From Agaricus subrufescens (taxonomy: Eukaryota > Basidiomycota > Agaricomycetes > Agaricales > Agaricaceae), in NCBI GenBank assembly GCA_029945375.1, contig CM057060.1, positions 3,038,001 through 3,102,000 on the forward strand: DNA of 64,000 nucleotides. The letters run 5' to 3'. The position numbers were made by a program, and so were the translations under genes. The notes under the pieces were generated by a model. The model was not told where the DNA came from, made no database searches, and saw only the letters and a program-made list of their open reading frames with translations. Positions 24,101 through 34,100 of this stretch are shown one piece after another; the first letter of the stretch is position 1, and each line of letters begins with the position of its first letter.

Positions 24101-26311
24101 CGCAAGGGACAGAGCTGTGGAGCCAGGTGAAGCAAAGGAGCAGGAAACACCACAGGCTACCAGCCGACCCACAGAGAGGAGATTGACTGGGACAGCCGGA
24201 GCAAAAAGACAGCCACGGAGTTGGACACGGAGTGGACCGGAAGGGGAAACAAATGACAGTGAGACATCACCACGACCAAGGACATGCAATGGGGAATTAT
24301 TTGCAGTAGAAACAGGCACGGAGAAAGATTCATCGAAAGCAGAGAAAAGATCCCTATTGTTGAAAATGTGATGAGTCGATCCCGAGTCCAGGAGCGCTTC
24401 AAAGCATCCCACAAATTTCTCATCATCGTGCATGACCATACTATCATCAGGCATCTTGGAGCTCATCACAACAGGGGGATAGAACGAAGAGTTGAAATCG
24501 GTATTGATGGACAAAGGTAGAACTACATTCACAAGATACGTGTCATCCTCAGTGCCCCCACCCCCATCATCCAAAACAACTTCATCAACGTCATCACTAA
24601 CACCCGGAGGAGAGAGAGAAGGATCGGTCGCAGCGAGATGTGCCTGTGGGCGAGGTTTAAAAGATGCAGAAGAGGTGTCACGACGAGCAGAGCCAGGATT
24701 GGCAGCGGAAGAAGAAGGTTTCGACGCGGGGGCAGACTGAGGGGGAGGTCGGTCACGTGAAGGTTGATTCTTTGCGGCCGAAGAAGACGGATCCTTGATG
24801 CGAAAGTTATGCAGAGTGGCCTGGTCCAGAAGACGCTGAACGACCCCAAAGACAAAGTCCACCTTCAGGCTGGGGTTGATAGAAATTTGGTCATAGACAT
24901 CCGTCTTAAGAGATGTGATGATCCCGAAAGAAGGAAGGGGCCTGAAGAACGTATCCACAGCATGAACCGTGTCGATCTTGTATTGCGAATCACAGACTTT
25001 ATTGAAATCACTGAGCCAGCGACAACAATAAGCCTTCAGATCAGAACCAGGCTTGAGGTGCAATAATTCCTCCCACAAGGCACGTCCCCCTATCCAATCG
25101 CGATTCGAATGACGCAAGCGCAGGACTTGATAAATCTCCCGTGCTGAACCTGTCCGTTTAATTGTCGCAATAGAACCCGCCACACCATCTGAGATTTTGC
25201 TGAGCAGAATATGACGAACAATACTGTCTGCAGCACGCCACGCACGGGCAGCCTCAAACTCCTCATCGGATGGTGTAGAAGATATCTCAGGGCAGGTTGA
25301 CATACGAAGATAACGGTCTGGAGGGTCATACGCCGGATCATAGATAAGGTCGAGGTAGCCGAGACCAGCTAACATAGTCCTAATCCTGTCGTCCCATGCA
25401 TCGAAGTTCGCCGAACCCTCCAGAGTAACAATATGCGAAAGCGAAGGGATAATACGAGAAGAATTGCAAAAGTTTAAAGAAGTAGAAGACAAAGGAGGAG
25501 AAGAAGAGGCAGACCTAGGCAAAGAAACAGGAACAGCGGGTGGAACTGGAATGGAAACTGGAGTGTTAACAGGGACAGAAACTGGAGGATTAACAGGAAC
25601 AGAAACTGGAGCGCCAGAAGAAGTAGGAGGAGGCGCTAACGGTGGAGGGGGTTGCATATAATGAGGAACCGGAGGTGGTGGCATAAACGAATAAGGTGGA
25701 AAATAATAAGGGTGATAACCATACAGAGGAAAATAATTCTGAACTGGGAAATTGTGGTTGAAAGGTAAAGGCGGATGAGGTGGTGGATAATAAGGAAAAG
25801 GTGTCGTAGAATGATGGAAAGGCGGAGAAATAGAAGGTTGTGGAAAATTTTGGTTGAATGGAGATGGTAATAAGGGAGTAGCCGATGATCCATTCGCATT
25901 CTGCAAACCATGGGCAGAAGATCTACCCTGTGCAGAAGCAACAGATGGAGTATGCTGAACAAATCTGCCTGAAGGCGACCCATGTGCCGAATGAGCAATG
26001 TGGGACACATGCGATTGTTCAGGGATCACCGGCAAAGGAAGAGATGGATTATTAAAATGTAAAGAGGAAAGATTTGGAGCGTCGTTTGGAACAGGGTCCT
26101 CCCTACTAATAGGGGGAAAGAATGTATCTATGCTACCCGAAGAAGGAACATTAAAATTTGAAGAGTTTTGTGAAGAAGAAGGATTCAAAGACGAAACACG
26201 ATGTTGAGAAAAATGCAATTGATTACCTGCTGGAGGGTGTAGGGCTTGAGATATCGATGAGGGGAAATTTTCAGGAGCTGGCGGTTGGAATCTGAGTCGT
26301 TGTCTAGGCAT
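21122..26311 (-). CDS. copia Gag-Pol polyprotein
   Basis: Single frame of 1729 aa from the first ATG after the leader (26311, MPRQRLRFQPP); the frame stays open upstream into the LTR but without an ATG. Order of parts: a long Pro-rich N-terminus; a Gag core with LWEELLHLKPGSDLKAYCCRW; the protease motif LLDSGSTHHI; integrase with HQRFGHLG and LCPSC (zinc-binding) and catalytic regions LLHADVCGPW, IRLDGAKEF and NGKAERF; reverse transcriptase with KARLVAKGFSQ, CKTAFLHARL and IHVDDG; and RNase H with SDSDWASD, LSSAEAEYYAL and TKHIDVRHHF. I found no CCHC zinc knuckle in Gag, which is unusual. No stop or frameshift separates Gag from Pol, so the element must adjust Gag/Pol ratio another way. It appears coding-competent. 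Confidence 0.95.
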   Translation of the reverse strand: MPRQRLRFQPPAPENFPSSISQALHPPAGNQLHFSQHRVSSLNPSSSQNSSNFNVPSSGSIDTFFPPISREDPVPNDAPNLSSLHFNNPSLPLPVIPEQSHVSHIAHSAHGSPSGRFVQHTPSVASAQGRSSAHGLQNANGSSATPLLPSPFNQNFPQPSISPPFHHSTTPFPYYPPPHPPLPFNHNFPVQNYFPLYGYHPYYFPPYSFMPPPPVPHYMQPPPPLAPPPTSSGAPVSVPVNPPVSVPVNTPVSIPVPPAVPVSLPRSASSSPPLSSTSLNFCNSSRIIPSLSHIVTLEGSANFDAWDDRIRTMLAGLGYLDLIYDPAYDPPDRYLRMSTCPEISSTPSDEEFEAARAWRAADSIVRHILLSKISDGVAGSIATIKRTGSAREIYQVLRLRHSNRDWIGGRALWEELLHLKPGSDLKAYCCRWLSDFNKVCDSQYKIDTVHAVDTFFRPLPSFGIITSLKTDVYDQISINPSLKVDFVFGVVQRLLDQATLHNFRIKDPSSSAAKNQPSRDRPPPQSAPASKPSSSAANPGSARRDTSSASFKPRPQAHLAATDPSLSPPGVSDDVDEVVLDDGGGGTEDDTYLVNVVLPLSINTDFNSSFYPPVVMSSKMPDDSMVMHDDEKFVGCFEALLDSGSTHHIFNNRDLFSAFDESFSVPVSTANNSPLHVLGRGDVSLSFVSPSGPLRVQLRGCLFAPAVPVNLLSVGRLVACGVSCSFASPGSTALSLARPDGSTFALPVVSCGGLSWLKCGYVNSLRHLSPGLDVSLLTSAPLTPDLWHQRFGHLGHDATRSALTKDYAKGLTHVGSFTRALCPSCTIGKGAQQSHPYRGNRAGAIGELLHADVCGPWPVQTPSKALYAFSVLDDFSNFGFTFLMPSRTGVFQSFRLVEAFLLKQCSAAVRSIRLDGAKEFVGGKLGDHLRSTGVLVQVTAPYAHHQNGKAERFVRTLEDGCQTLLAASGLPDQFWGDAFVTMQYLRNRLPTSTLPSGVTPFERIFGSKPDLSHLRVWGCLCYPVIPPEKRAKAGPRRYEAIFVGYEEGRVGWRVRSTSGAYSFSADVVFDEVRPGRLGVPRTLVLPTLSDGGASTQVRTAKDQNFLNEVKERAVRRSNRNMGSRPSHSPDVIRALVAYGGLQDVVHERYLAEFTEFAMAGCDDILTDLMLDKPMVMVASSFGYTKAPESYCEAQKRRDWNMFKNAMDREHNSLMKMKAWDECELPKGRKAIDVRWVYAYKLDDMGVPKEGEEKARLVAKGFSQRPEDYGETYAPVARMASIRIVLSVAAVHDLELYGWDCKTAFLHARLQQDIYIKQIPGYPLADPALVLKLNVALYGLRQAAYEFYQLVLTVMEGIGMKRSEVDHAFFYGIWDSPPDPSIPMPRSGRLQLLVPIHVDDGLTASTNRELYSWFLAQLQKRLTIIDLGPAQLYLGCRIIRDRPKRVIYLSQEAFMGDLLDSYCMTDAPPLGIPIKSQLSEMKEPPPGALPSIPDDELKHTYQSLVGSLLYLALCTRPDIAYVCMALGQHNANPTRKHMIAAKNVLRYIGGTRKMGMLFGRKDEHFPTAIQGYIQHCGFSDSDWASDVDNRRSIAGFCFFFLGCCVSWSAVKQKSVALSSAEAEYYALTHAVKEALWLRMFLVLLDIPVPSPYPILCDNSAAISIANREVISSRTKHIDVRHHFLRQYMGKELSTSWLPTSEMPADILTKPLPQPIFEKHRESLGVSVLPS

Positions 26312-26456
26312 TTTTCGAGTGTTATATGCGTGGAAGAAAAATTGAATGTATGCGATCGTAAACGAGTGGGCGGCGGATATATGCGTTGCGATAAATCCTA
26401 TCAAACAGAATATAATGAGTTGTCTAAGTCTTTCATGTATCCTACAGTCGGTTGAT

Positions 26457-26472
26457 GGCGGGGCCCATAACC
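26457..26472 (-). promoter_or_regulatory. copia primer binding site (initiator tRNA-Met half-tRNA type)
   Basis: Immediately inside the 5' LTR the element reads GGTTATGGGCCCCGCC. Its complement contains the CAU anticodon in a GGGCCCATAACC context, i.e. the anticodon arm of initiator tRNA-Met, not the 3' acceptor end. Drosophila copia and yeast Ty5 use such an internally cleaved half-tRNA. Confidence 0.75.
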
Positions 26473-26726
26473 TGTTGACTGTAGTCGACGTAGACACGTT
26501 AGAGACTTCCAGATGATAGAACAACTGTATTACCTGTAGTCGACGTAGACACGTTAGAGCTACAGGATAAGTTAATACATGTGGTAAAGAGAAGATAAAC
26601 GGATACGCACACTTCCAGATGATAGAACAACTGGAAGTGGTGTAAACGACGAACAAATCGAATATACATGAGATCACATGATAGTTCCTACATGTCAGCT
26701 GACGTAGTCTTTATGATAGTTCAATA
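26473..26726 (-). repeat. copia 5' LTR
   Basis: 254 bp, one mismatch to the other LTR, followed by the GCCCT target duplication. Confidence 0.93.
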
Positions 26727-29279
26727 GCCCTAACCCTTATTATAGACTTACCAATAAGGGTCATCTTGATTTGGACATTTTAAGATCTGATCCTCTTCCA
26801 CTCTGAATCTTTTCCTCGCTACAATGGATCGCTATGTTACTTGCAACATATGTCAAAAAAAACTTACAAAGGGGTATGGTATGCACCGTAAGGCATGTGA
26901 AAGGAAGCAGCGGAATCACGAATATGCTTTGGCTCACTCTGCAACAACGCCGGAGCAAGAACCAGGTGTGTTGCTTGATGAAAATGGTGCCCTGGTAACC
27001 AGATATCCTTGATCATCCCATAGACAACCAAAACTTCCAGGCCAACACAACCTCACTTGACAATCCAGTGATGATGTTAAGTCATGATCATCGCAAACTC
27101 ATTCATGAATTGACCAGCAATCTAGAGACGAGTCGAGTATTTTGGTACCTAATGCACCTGATGCTGAAAATCAGTATGTTGAAAGGGAGACACCTCCAAT
27201 TGCCACCAATAATAAGTTGCTCTTTGATCAATGACTTGCCAATGTTATGCTTATTCACCAGCATCCGAACATTGTTATCCTTTGGGTGATCGCATGGAAA
27301 TGCTCCCCGACATAGATGCCATCTGTACTGAGTTCCATCCCTCATCTGGATTAACCCCAAAGATCATTCCATTTGAGGAATATAACTGAAGATCATTCCC
27401 TGATTTAGTTCCAGATAAACATCCTTGGGAACCATTTTGGACGAGGATTGATTTTGAAGTGCTTGAGCTTGCGATGGAAATTGGGCTCAATCAAAATCAA
27501 CTCTCACACTATATCAGCATACTGCAGAGGGTGCAAAATCAGGCTACTAGCCACGTCGAAGAAGATAAATTCACAGTTCAAAATGCTAAGGACATGATGG
27601 CATTATGGGACCTTGCTACTCATCATCATGTGGAGGTACGTATACTATTTTTGGCGCATGGTCTTCTCATCCATCTGGTCTATGCTCATAGTTCAACATG
27701 GTGACTATCTGTCACCAATATGGGAAAGAAGCCGAGCCACACGAATTCACATTTAAATATTGAGACCCATGGGAATGGGCTCTACAAATCATCAAAGAAC
27801 CGACACTACGAAATCATATTGTATGGGATGCAGAAAAAAACTATCAGTGGACAGGGGAGATTTGGGAACAGTTCTATGATGAACTGTGGACAGGCAACAG
27901 TTGGTGGAATGCTCAGGTGAGACCATCCTTTAATATAAACATATACATTGCTTAAAGTTCTAACATTCTCACAATTATAGAGCATACTCCCTGCAGATGC
28001 ACCAAAGAACTCGAAATTGGTGAGCTTTATTTTATATGCTGGCAAGAGCAAGTTATCTTCTTTTGGTACTGCTATGGGTCATCCAGTTGTAGCTCGTCTT
28101 GGTAACATTCTGGTAGAAATACGAAATATAGATGGGCTACTAGGTGGAGGCTGTGTTGTTGGATGGCTACCTATTGTAAGTCTTTAGATTCTCAGTTCTA
28201 TCTATCTGAAACATCAGATAAAGGTGAAAGATGATAGCATGGAGTCAGGGAAGACTGGTTTTGCCAACTTTAAGAATGCAATATATCATGAAGCTTTCAA
28301 GGTCTTCCTCAAGAAGATAAGTCAATATTCACATACCGGCTCCAATACAAAATGCGGCGATGGTGTATATCGTGTATTGTGGCCGTTTATTCACATACTT
28401 TTGGCCGACTACGAAGAATTGTAAGTGAAATTTCATTATATAATATATCTGCTCATAGCTGATATATGAGATTCTCGATAACCGGTAATATTAAATAAGT
28501 ACCATGATGGCCCTGCTTTGTGGTGTGAATGGGAACTTCCCCTGCCCTGTTTGTCTTGTACCAAGAGAATCCCAGTGGGATTTATCTCAAAACTTTGTGT
28601 TGCGTACAGAAGAGGACTCAAAGTACCATTTCTCAAAAGCTATGGAAGAAAGAACATTAGAGAAGCATAATGAGATACTAAAAAAATGGAGCATCCGCCC
28701 CATCGAGGTAAGTTATCTTTTCATAGTAATTTTTTGTCGATTAATGTGAGGTTGACAGAATGCTTTTTGGTCTGTCAATTTGATGGACATCCATTCTGCT
28801 ATTTCGTATGACTGTCTCCATTCTGACGATAATGGATTATGGGAAGATCATTTCTTCCCATTATTCAAACTTCTCATCAAAGATGTAGGACGCAAGAGTG
28901 CTGCTGCTGTGGATGGATTGTAAGTGCTATTTGTGTACTCTATCTTATCATGATACATCATCTACTCTGTAGTTTTGATTCAGTACCCTGCTGGGGTAAT
29001 TTGAATCATTTCCAGTCAGTGATGAATATCACGTTCAACAATAGGTCTAAAAACAGGGACATATCTAAGGTTTGGCTTCATTTAACTTGATGACAAGCTG
29101 GTGACACTGAGCTTCTGGAATAGATTTTCTTATATGCGGCACAATCAGAGCTTATGTGTCAATGCAACTCAGAAGGATATCATTTGATGAAATGTCTCCG
29201 GTATTATCTTAATGTGAGGGTATATGCCGACTTCAATTTGCATACAGACACTACGCTCTCTGCTGCTGAGGCAGAATTC

Positions 29280-29570
29280 TGTTACGACCTTATAGCGATT
29301 AGCTCAGGTTGCAACTTAAGGCAAAGACTTGAGAGCGATAAGGGAATATAGCGAGTTGGTAAAGCGTAAGGAATACAGAGTATTACTACGCTACTTATAG
29401 CAGAGTCGACTACCTAATAATAGAAGTAGAAAGCGGGCTGAGTAAGTATGCCCGAGGTGTCTGACTAACAATGGGAACAAGTACACGAAATAGGCAAGGC
29501 GAGCATATGGGTGTGGAGCAGTAGCATGTGGACCTGGGTCAGGGGACGATAACGGAAATAGATCGTAACA
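29280..29570 (-). repeat. gypsy 3' LTR
   Basis: 291 bp, nearly identical to 35828-36118. It contains TTGGTAAAGCGT (29356-29367, plus-strand reading), which matches the putative primer binding site. A purine tract (GGAGGGTGA in element sense, 29571-29579) abuts it as polypurine tract. Confidence 0.93.
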
Positions 29571-29610
29571 TCACCCTCCGTTCAGGCTTCGGATTCCGAT
29601 CGAAGCGACA

Positions 29611-30531
29611 TTAGATGTGCGCAAAGAGGTTATTCAAGAGTTTCCTCTTAGTGTCTGCCATGATCCATTGGTCGGTTTTCTCGTTGAAACCAATGAAGTG
29701 AGGGGCGTTGTCTCGTCCTCCAATGATGATGCGCGCCGGCAAACCCTTGAAAGTTTTGCTCTTTCCCTTTTTCATCAATAAGACGGTAAGGATGACATTC
29801 CAGTACGCGGTTCTTTCTGCGAGGGATTTGTATCGGTTGTTGTAGACGAAGGAATAAGTGGTGGGCAGGGTGAACTCGGTTGGCATGAGGGCGTTGGGTA
29901 GGATGTCCAGATAGCGGTGAAGGCTTTCAGCTTCTTCGGCTAGATCGGGGGAGTGAATATTGGAGACACGGTTCGCGGCCGGACGTATGTTTTCTTTGTC
30001 GGAGTCTTCGTCCATGGGGTCGTTTTCCCGCTTTGGGATGGGCAAGGGGGAGGGGTCAGGGACGGGTACGGCTTCGTTTGGCGGAGTGTTGGGTCTGGTT
30101 TCGGGTTCCAATCGATAGAGTTTGCAGATTGCGTCTGCGGTGGCTAGTTCTTCGGCAGATCCTACTCGATCCAAGACGTCGAGCATTCTTGCTGAGTGAC
30201 AGGCGATGGAGTGGGCATTGAACTCGATGTGGGTGCTGGTGATTTTGTTTAGTTCGGCGAGGATTTTGTTGAAGTGTTCGGCTACAATTCCTTCGTCTCC
30301 TCCGCAGAGTCTGATGGGGGAGATTACCGTTCCTGCGATGTTCTGGGCGTTGTTGTTTAGCTGTATGATGGAGGCTCCTATTTCACGAAGCTGTGCCATG
30401 GCGTGCAAGATCCTGAGGAGGTAGCGTCGTCGGGATAGGGTGGAGTGCCTGCGCTGGATATAATCGTTGTGCATGGCTTGATCGACGGGGATGGCGATGG
30501 TGCGCAGAGTCGGGTTGGCGTTAGGGTTCAT
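29611..30531 (-). CDS. gypsy accessory ORF (306 aa), unknown function
   Basis: Uninterrupted frame from ATG at 30531 (MNPNANPTLRTIAIPVDQA) to a stop at 29611, just before the 3' LTR, in the position an env gene would occupy. I do not recognise a family. It has no signal peptide and no membrane segment, so an envelope protein is unlikely. The N-terminal half is rich in predicted helix with basic residues (RRHSTLSRRRYLLRILHAM). The middle is acidic and Pro-rich, including DPMDEDSDKEN. The C-terminal part (about 200-306) looks globular. It lies about 130 nt downstream of the 134-aa ORF in the same orientation. Its length and intactness in an element with near-identical LTRs argue that it is a real gene. 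Confidence 0.65.
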   Translation of the reverse strand: MNPNANPTLRTIAIPVDQAMHNDYIQRRHSTLSRRRYLLRILHAMAQLREIGASIIQLNNNAQNIAGTVISPIRLCGGDEGIVAEHFNKILAELNKITSTHIEFNAHSIACHSARMLDVLDRVGSAEELATADAICKLYRLEPETRPNTPPNEAVPVPDPSPLPIPKRENDPMDEDSDKENIRPAANRVSNIHSPDLAEEAESLHRYLDILPNALMPTEFTLPTTYSFVYNNRYKSLAERTAYWNVILTVLLMKKGKSKTFKGLPARIIIGGRDNAPHFIGFNEKTDQWIMADTKRKLLNNLFAHI

Positions 30532-30660
30532 GCTGGCTAAGAGTTCGAGCAGAGGGGCGTATTTAGCTGTGAGCGCAATGTTGGGCAGATTGGAATGAGA
30601 GAGAGAAAAGCGAGAGACGGTTTGGTTTTATATTATCCTTTCCTCCCTATTAGGCAACTC

Positions 30661-31065
30661 CTACTGTTGCTGGTTGTTTTCTTCTGCCTGTGCATCCCAA
30701 CCATCTCCCCATGTTCCGTTTGCGGCCCATCCATGGGCGTTCGGGTTTATCTCCTCGGTGAGATCTCTCAACTCTTCCTCCATCATCTGCAACTTCTTAA
30801 TGATCTTCTTGATCATCTGCCTCTCCTTCCTCATGACCTTCACCCTATGGTCCTTTTCCGCTTCGTTCGCCGGGTTAACTCCCTTTGGCCGGTCGTAGAT
30901 GAGTGGGACATAGGTGTGGGCGTAACGGTTGTCCACGTCCGTTACTGCGCTGTAGATTTCGATGAGCTCTCGCTTGGCGGAGCTCCGGAAGGAGTCGACG
31001 ATGAGGTTATGGTAGGCTTCTTGTTCGGTGGTGGTGAGGGTTTCGGCGGTGTTTTGGGAGCTCAT
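30661..31065 (-). CDS. gypsy accessory ORF (134 aa), coiled-coil-like
   Basis: Frame from ATG at 31065 (MSSQNTAETLTTTEQEAY) to 30661. It begins 66 nt after the pol stop. The frame is open further upstream to the pol stop but offers only a GTG there. The central part, RVKVMRKERQMIKKIIKKL followed by QMMEEELRDLTEEI, has the charge and hydrophobic spacing of a coiled coil; the tail is Gln/Asn- and Trp-rich. No family was recognised. It and the 306-aa ORF form an extra module of this chromovirus. Confidence 0.55.
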   Translation of the reverse strand: MSSQNTAETLTTTEQEAYHNLIVDSFRSSAKRELIEIYSAVTDVDNRYAHTYVPLIYDRPKGVNPANEAEKDHRVKVMRKERQMIKKIIKKLQMMEEELRDLTEEINPNAHGWAANGTWGDGWDAQAEENNQQQ

Positions 31066-31130
31066 GATGTCTTCTTCGAACCAATAGACGATGCTATACC
31101 GGTGGTTGTGTGGTGGGTTTCCTTTTATAT

Positions 31131-34100
31131 TCACAGGAGTTTATTGTGTTTCCTATATTCGGATAGGAGTTCTTGTGCGTTCGCAAGGTCTGCTGCGGAT
31201 TGCCACGTATCCTCGGAGTTGTCGTATCCTTTCCAGTGTACCAGGTATTGAGTTCCTCGGCCTTTCTTCCTATGTCCACGGATTTCCTCTACTTTGTATT
31301 CTTCTTCGTTGTTAATAAAATCTGGGGGGGGTGGAGGTGGAGTCTTTTGACAGTTGAACTCGGGTTCGTTGAATTTGGTGAGGAGAGAAGAATGGAAGAC
31401 ATCGTGTATAGCCCAGGTTTCAGGTAATTTTAGACGGAACGAGGTTTCTCCAATGGGTTCCAGAATTTCGAAGGGTCCGTATCGTTTGTTGTCGAATTTT
31501 CCAGAAGGGCGGTTAGATCGTATGTTGGTAGCTTCCAGGAACACTAGATCTCCTTTCGATAGAGGGTTCTTTTGTCGTTTCAGATTACCACGTTCGGACA
31601 TGGTGGAATTGTATTCTTCTAGGGCTGCTCGTGCTTCGTTTCGGGTTTTCTCTAGTTCCGCGGTGAAGTCGTTGGCCAGAGGGTTATCCGAGTTAACGGT
31701 CAGGTTTCCTTTCCAGGGGTGGATACCATAAGTGAGAAAGAATGGGGTCTGCTTGGTTGCGGCGTGGGTTTTGTCATTGTATTGGAATTCCGCGGTGGGA
31801 AGCCATTTTGCCCAGTCGTTTTGTTTGTAGTTGACAAAGTTTCGCAAATAGGTTTCGACTTCTTGATTAATCCTCTCCGTTTGGCCATCAGTTTGGGGGT
31901 GGTAGGCGGTGGATAGGTTTCTTTCGATTCCTAGGGCGGAGCATAGTTCTTTCATGAATTTGGAGGCGAACTGGGGGCCTCTGTCGCTAATAATGCGTTT
32001 GGGTATTCCGTGTATGCGCCAGATGTCCTTCTTGTAAATCTCGGCTAGCTGTCTTGACGTGAGAGAGGTTTCGGTGGGGATGAGGTGGATCATTTTTGAG
32101 AAACGATCGACAATAACGAGTATGGCGTCGTGGTCCTCGGATTTAGGTAGGGGGCCGATCATATCGATGGATATTTCTTGCCATGGTGCTTCGGGGATGG
32201 GGAGGGGTTTGAGGGGTGTGTGACCGGGTTGTCGATTGATCTTGTTTTTCTGACATTCGGTGCATCCTTTTACAAATCTTTTGACGTCCGTCTTGATCGT
32301 GGGCCACCAGAAGTTTCGTTTTACAAGTTCGAGCATGCGGTAAGTCCCGGGGTGTCCAATGTCGGGTGGGTCATGGTGGTCCGAAAGTATGGATTCTCGA
32401 AGTTTAGGATCATCAGGTACATAGATCTTCCCGTTTCGGTAGATTATGTTGTCTTCTTCCCAGAATTGGTCGGGTCTTTTGTTCTTTTCTTGAATGACAC
32501 GGTTCTCTTGGTATTTGGAGTTGCTAATTTGTTTCAGGATGTCGGGGTCCGTGGAGATTGAGAAGTTTCGGTTTAGGAGCATGGTGGTTTCTAGCGAGGT
32601 GGGGATTTCGGATAAGGTTCGTAGGATAATACGGTCTTTGAACATCTCGATCTGAGTTTCTTCTTCGGGGTTTTCGTGTCGGAAAAGTCTGGATAGGATG
32701 TCGGCCTTGACGTTAGCTTTGCCAGGGATGTGTCGGAGTAAGTAGTCGTATTCTTGGAGCATGAGATACCATCGGGCTTGGCGTGCATTTAGTTTTTGAG
32801 GTTCACGGAAGTATTTGAGGTTCTCGTGATCGGTCCAGATTTCGAATTGATGTTTGGCATCTAGTAGGTAGTGTCTCCAGTTCTTGATTGCTTTGACTAT
32901 GGCGAGGAGTTCTTTGTCGTAGATTTCGTAGTTCTTTTCCGCGTCGGTGAGGGCTTTGGACATGAAAGCGACTGGGTGCCATTTTCCTTCTTGTTCCTGG
33001 GATAAGACTGCTCCGATTCCTACGTTGGATGCGTCGGTCTCGAGTCTGAATTTTCCTTCGTTGTCCGGTAGAGCTAGGACGGGTTCGTTGGTGATGGCGG
33101 TTTTGATGGCTTCGAAAGCGTTTTGTTCCTCGGAGGTCCATTTCCATGGTTTTGGGGCCTTACCTCCCTTCAAGGCATTGAGCGGCGCAGCGAGAGTGCT
33201 AAAGTCCTGAATAAAACGCCTGTAGAAATTCGCGAAGCCGATAAACCGTTCGACGTCCTTTACACAAGTCGGCGTTTTCCAGTTCCGGACCGATTCGACC
33301 TTTTCGGTTTCCATGCTTGCTTGACCGTCGCCTATGACCGTTCCGAGCATTGAGATTTTGGTTGCATTAAATTCGCACTTGGTTCGTTTGAAGCATAGGT
33401 TGTTTTCGTCCGCGATTTTTAGGAATCGTAATGTCCGCTCTTCTAGTTCGGGAAGTGAGTCGGCGGGAATGGCGAAATCGTCTATGTAGTTGACTAGTGA
33501 ACTGTCCTGGATCATTTCTCTGAAAATGGTGGTCATCCAGCGAGAGAAAGTGGCTGGTGAGTTGCACATTCCAAAGAACATGACCGTTGGTTCGAAAAGT
33601 CCTCTGTTGGTGAGGATAGCTCCTTTCCATTCGTCTCCTTCCTTGATTCGTACATTGTTATATCCCCAGATGATGTCGAGTTTGTTGAAATATTTGGCGT
33701 GTTTTAATTTCCCGATGACTTCGCTGATTAGTGGTAGGGGGGTCTTGTCCTTTATGGTAACCGAGTTGAGTTTGCGATAGTCCTGGCATAGCCTTAGTGA
33801 GCCGTCTTTTTTGGGGACAAAGAAGCAGGGGGCTGCGTAAGGGCTTTTAGACGGTCTGATGCGCTTGGTGGCGAGGTTTTCATCCAGAAATTTATTGAGC
33901 TCGATTTCCTCCTTCGGAGTCATTTCGTAGACCTTTGCGTCGATTTCATTTGGGGCGTCCGGAAGTAGGTTGACCTCGTGGTCCCATTGTGTTCGTTTCG
34001 GTAGTTTGTCGAAGTTCTTCTTGTTGAAGAGATGGGTGTAAGGTCTCATGTATTCGGGTAGATCAAGGGGATTGGTCGGGTCGGGTTCCTTTTCTTCTTC

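Larger units (their letters stand above)
20734..26726 (-). mobile_element. Ty1/copia LTR retrotransposon, full-length
   Basis: Complete element on the minus strand. It has 254-bp LTRs at 20734-20987 (3' LTR in element sense) and 26473-26726 (5' LTR) that differ only at 20916/26655 (G versus A). The flanking 5-bp target-site duplication is GCCCT (20729-20733 and 26727-26731). A primer binding site, a polypurine tract and one uninterrupted gag-pol frame are present. The near-identical LTRs imply recent insertion. Confidence 0.95.

Noticed and set aside
22993..26207. Several plus-strand ORFs of 60-270 codons opposite copia gag-pol
   Set aside because: Antisense shadows of the polyprotein frame, with unusual Arg/Lys/Thr-rich composition.
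26312..26677. N-terminal extension of copia Gag-Pol into the LTR
   Set aside because: The frame is open but begins with GTG inside the LTR. The first ATG after the PBS is at 26311.
30661..31134. 157-aa version of the gypsy accessory ORF overlapping the pol stop
   Set aside because: The longer version begins with GTG. The first ATG gives 134 aa starting at 31065.
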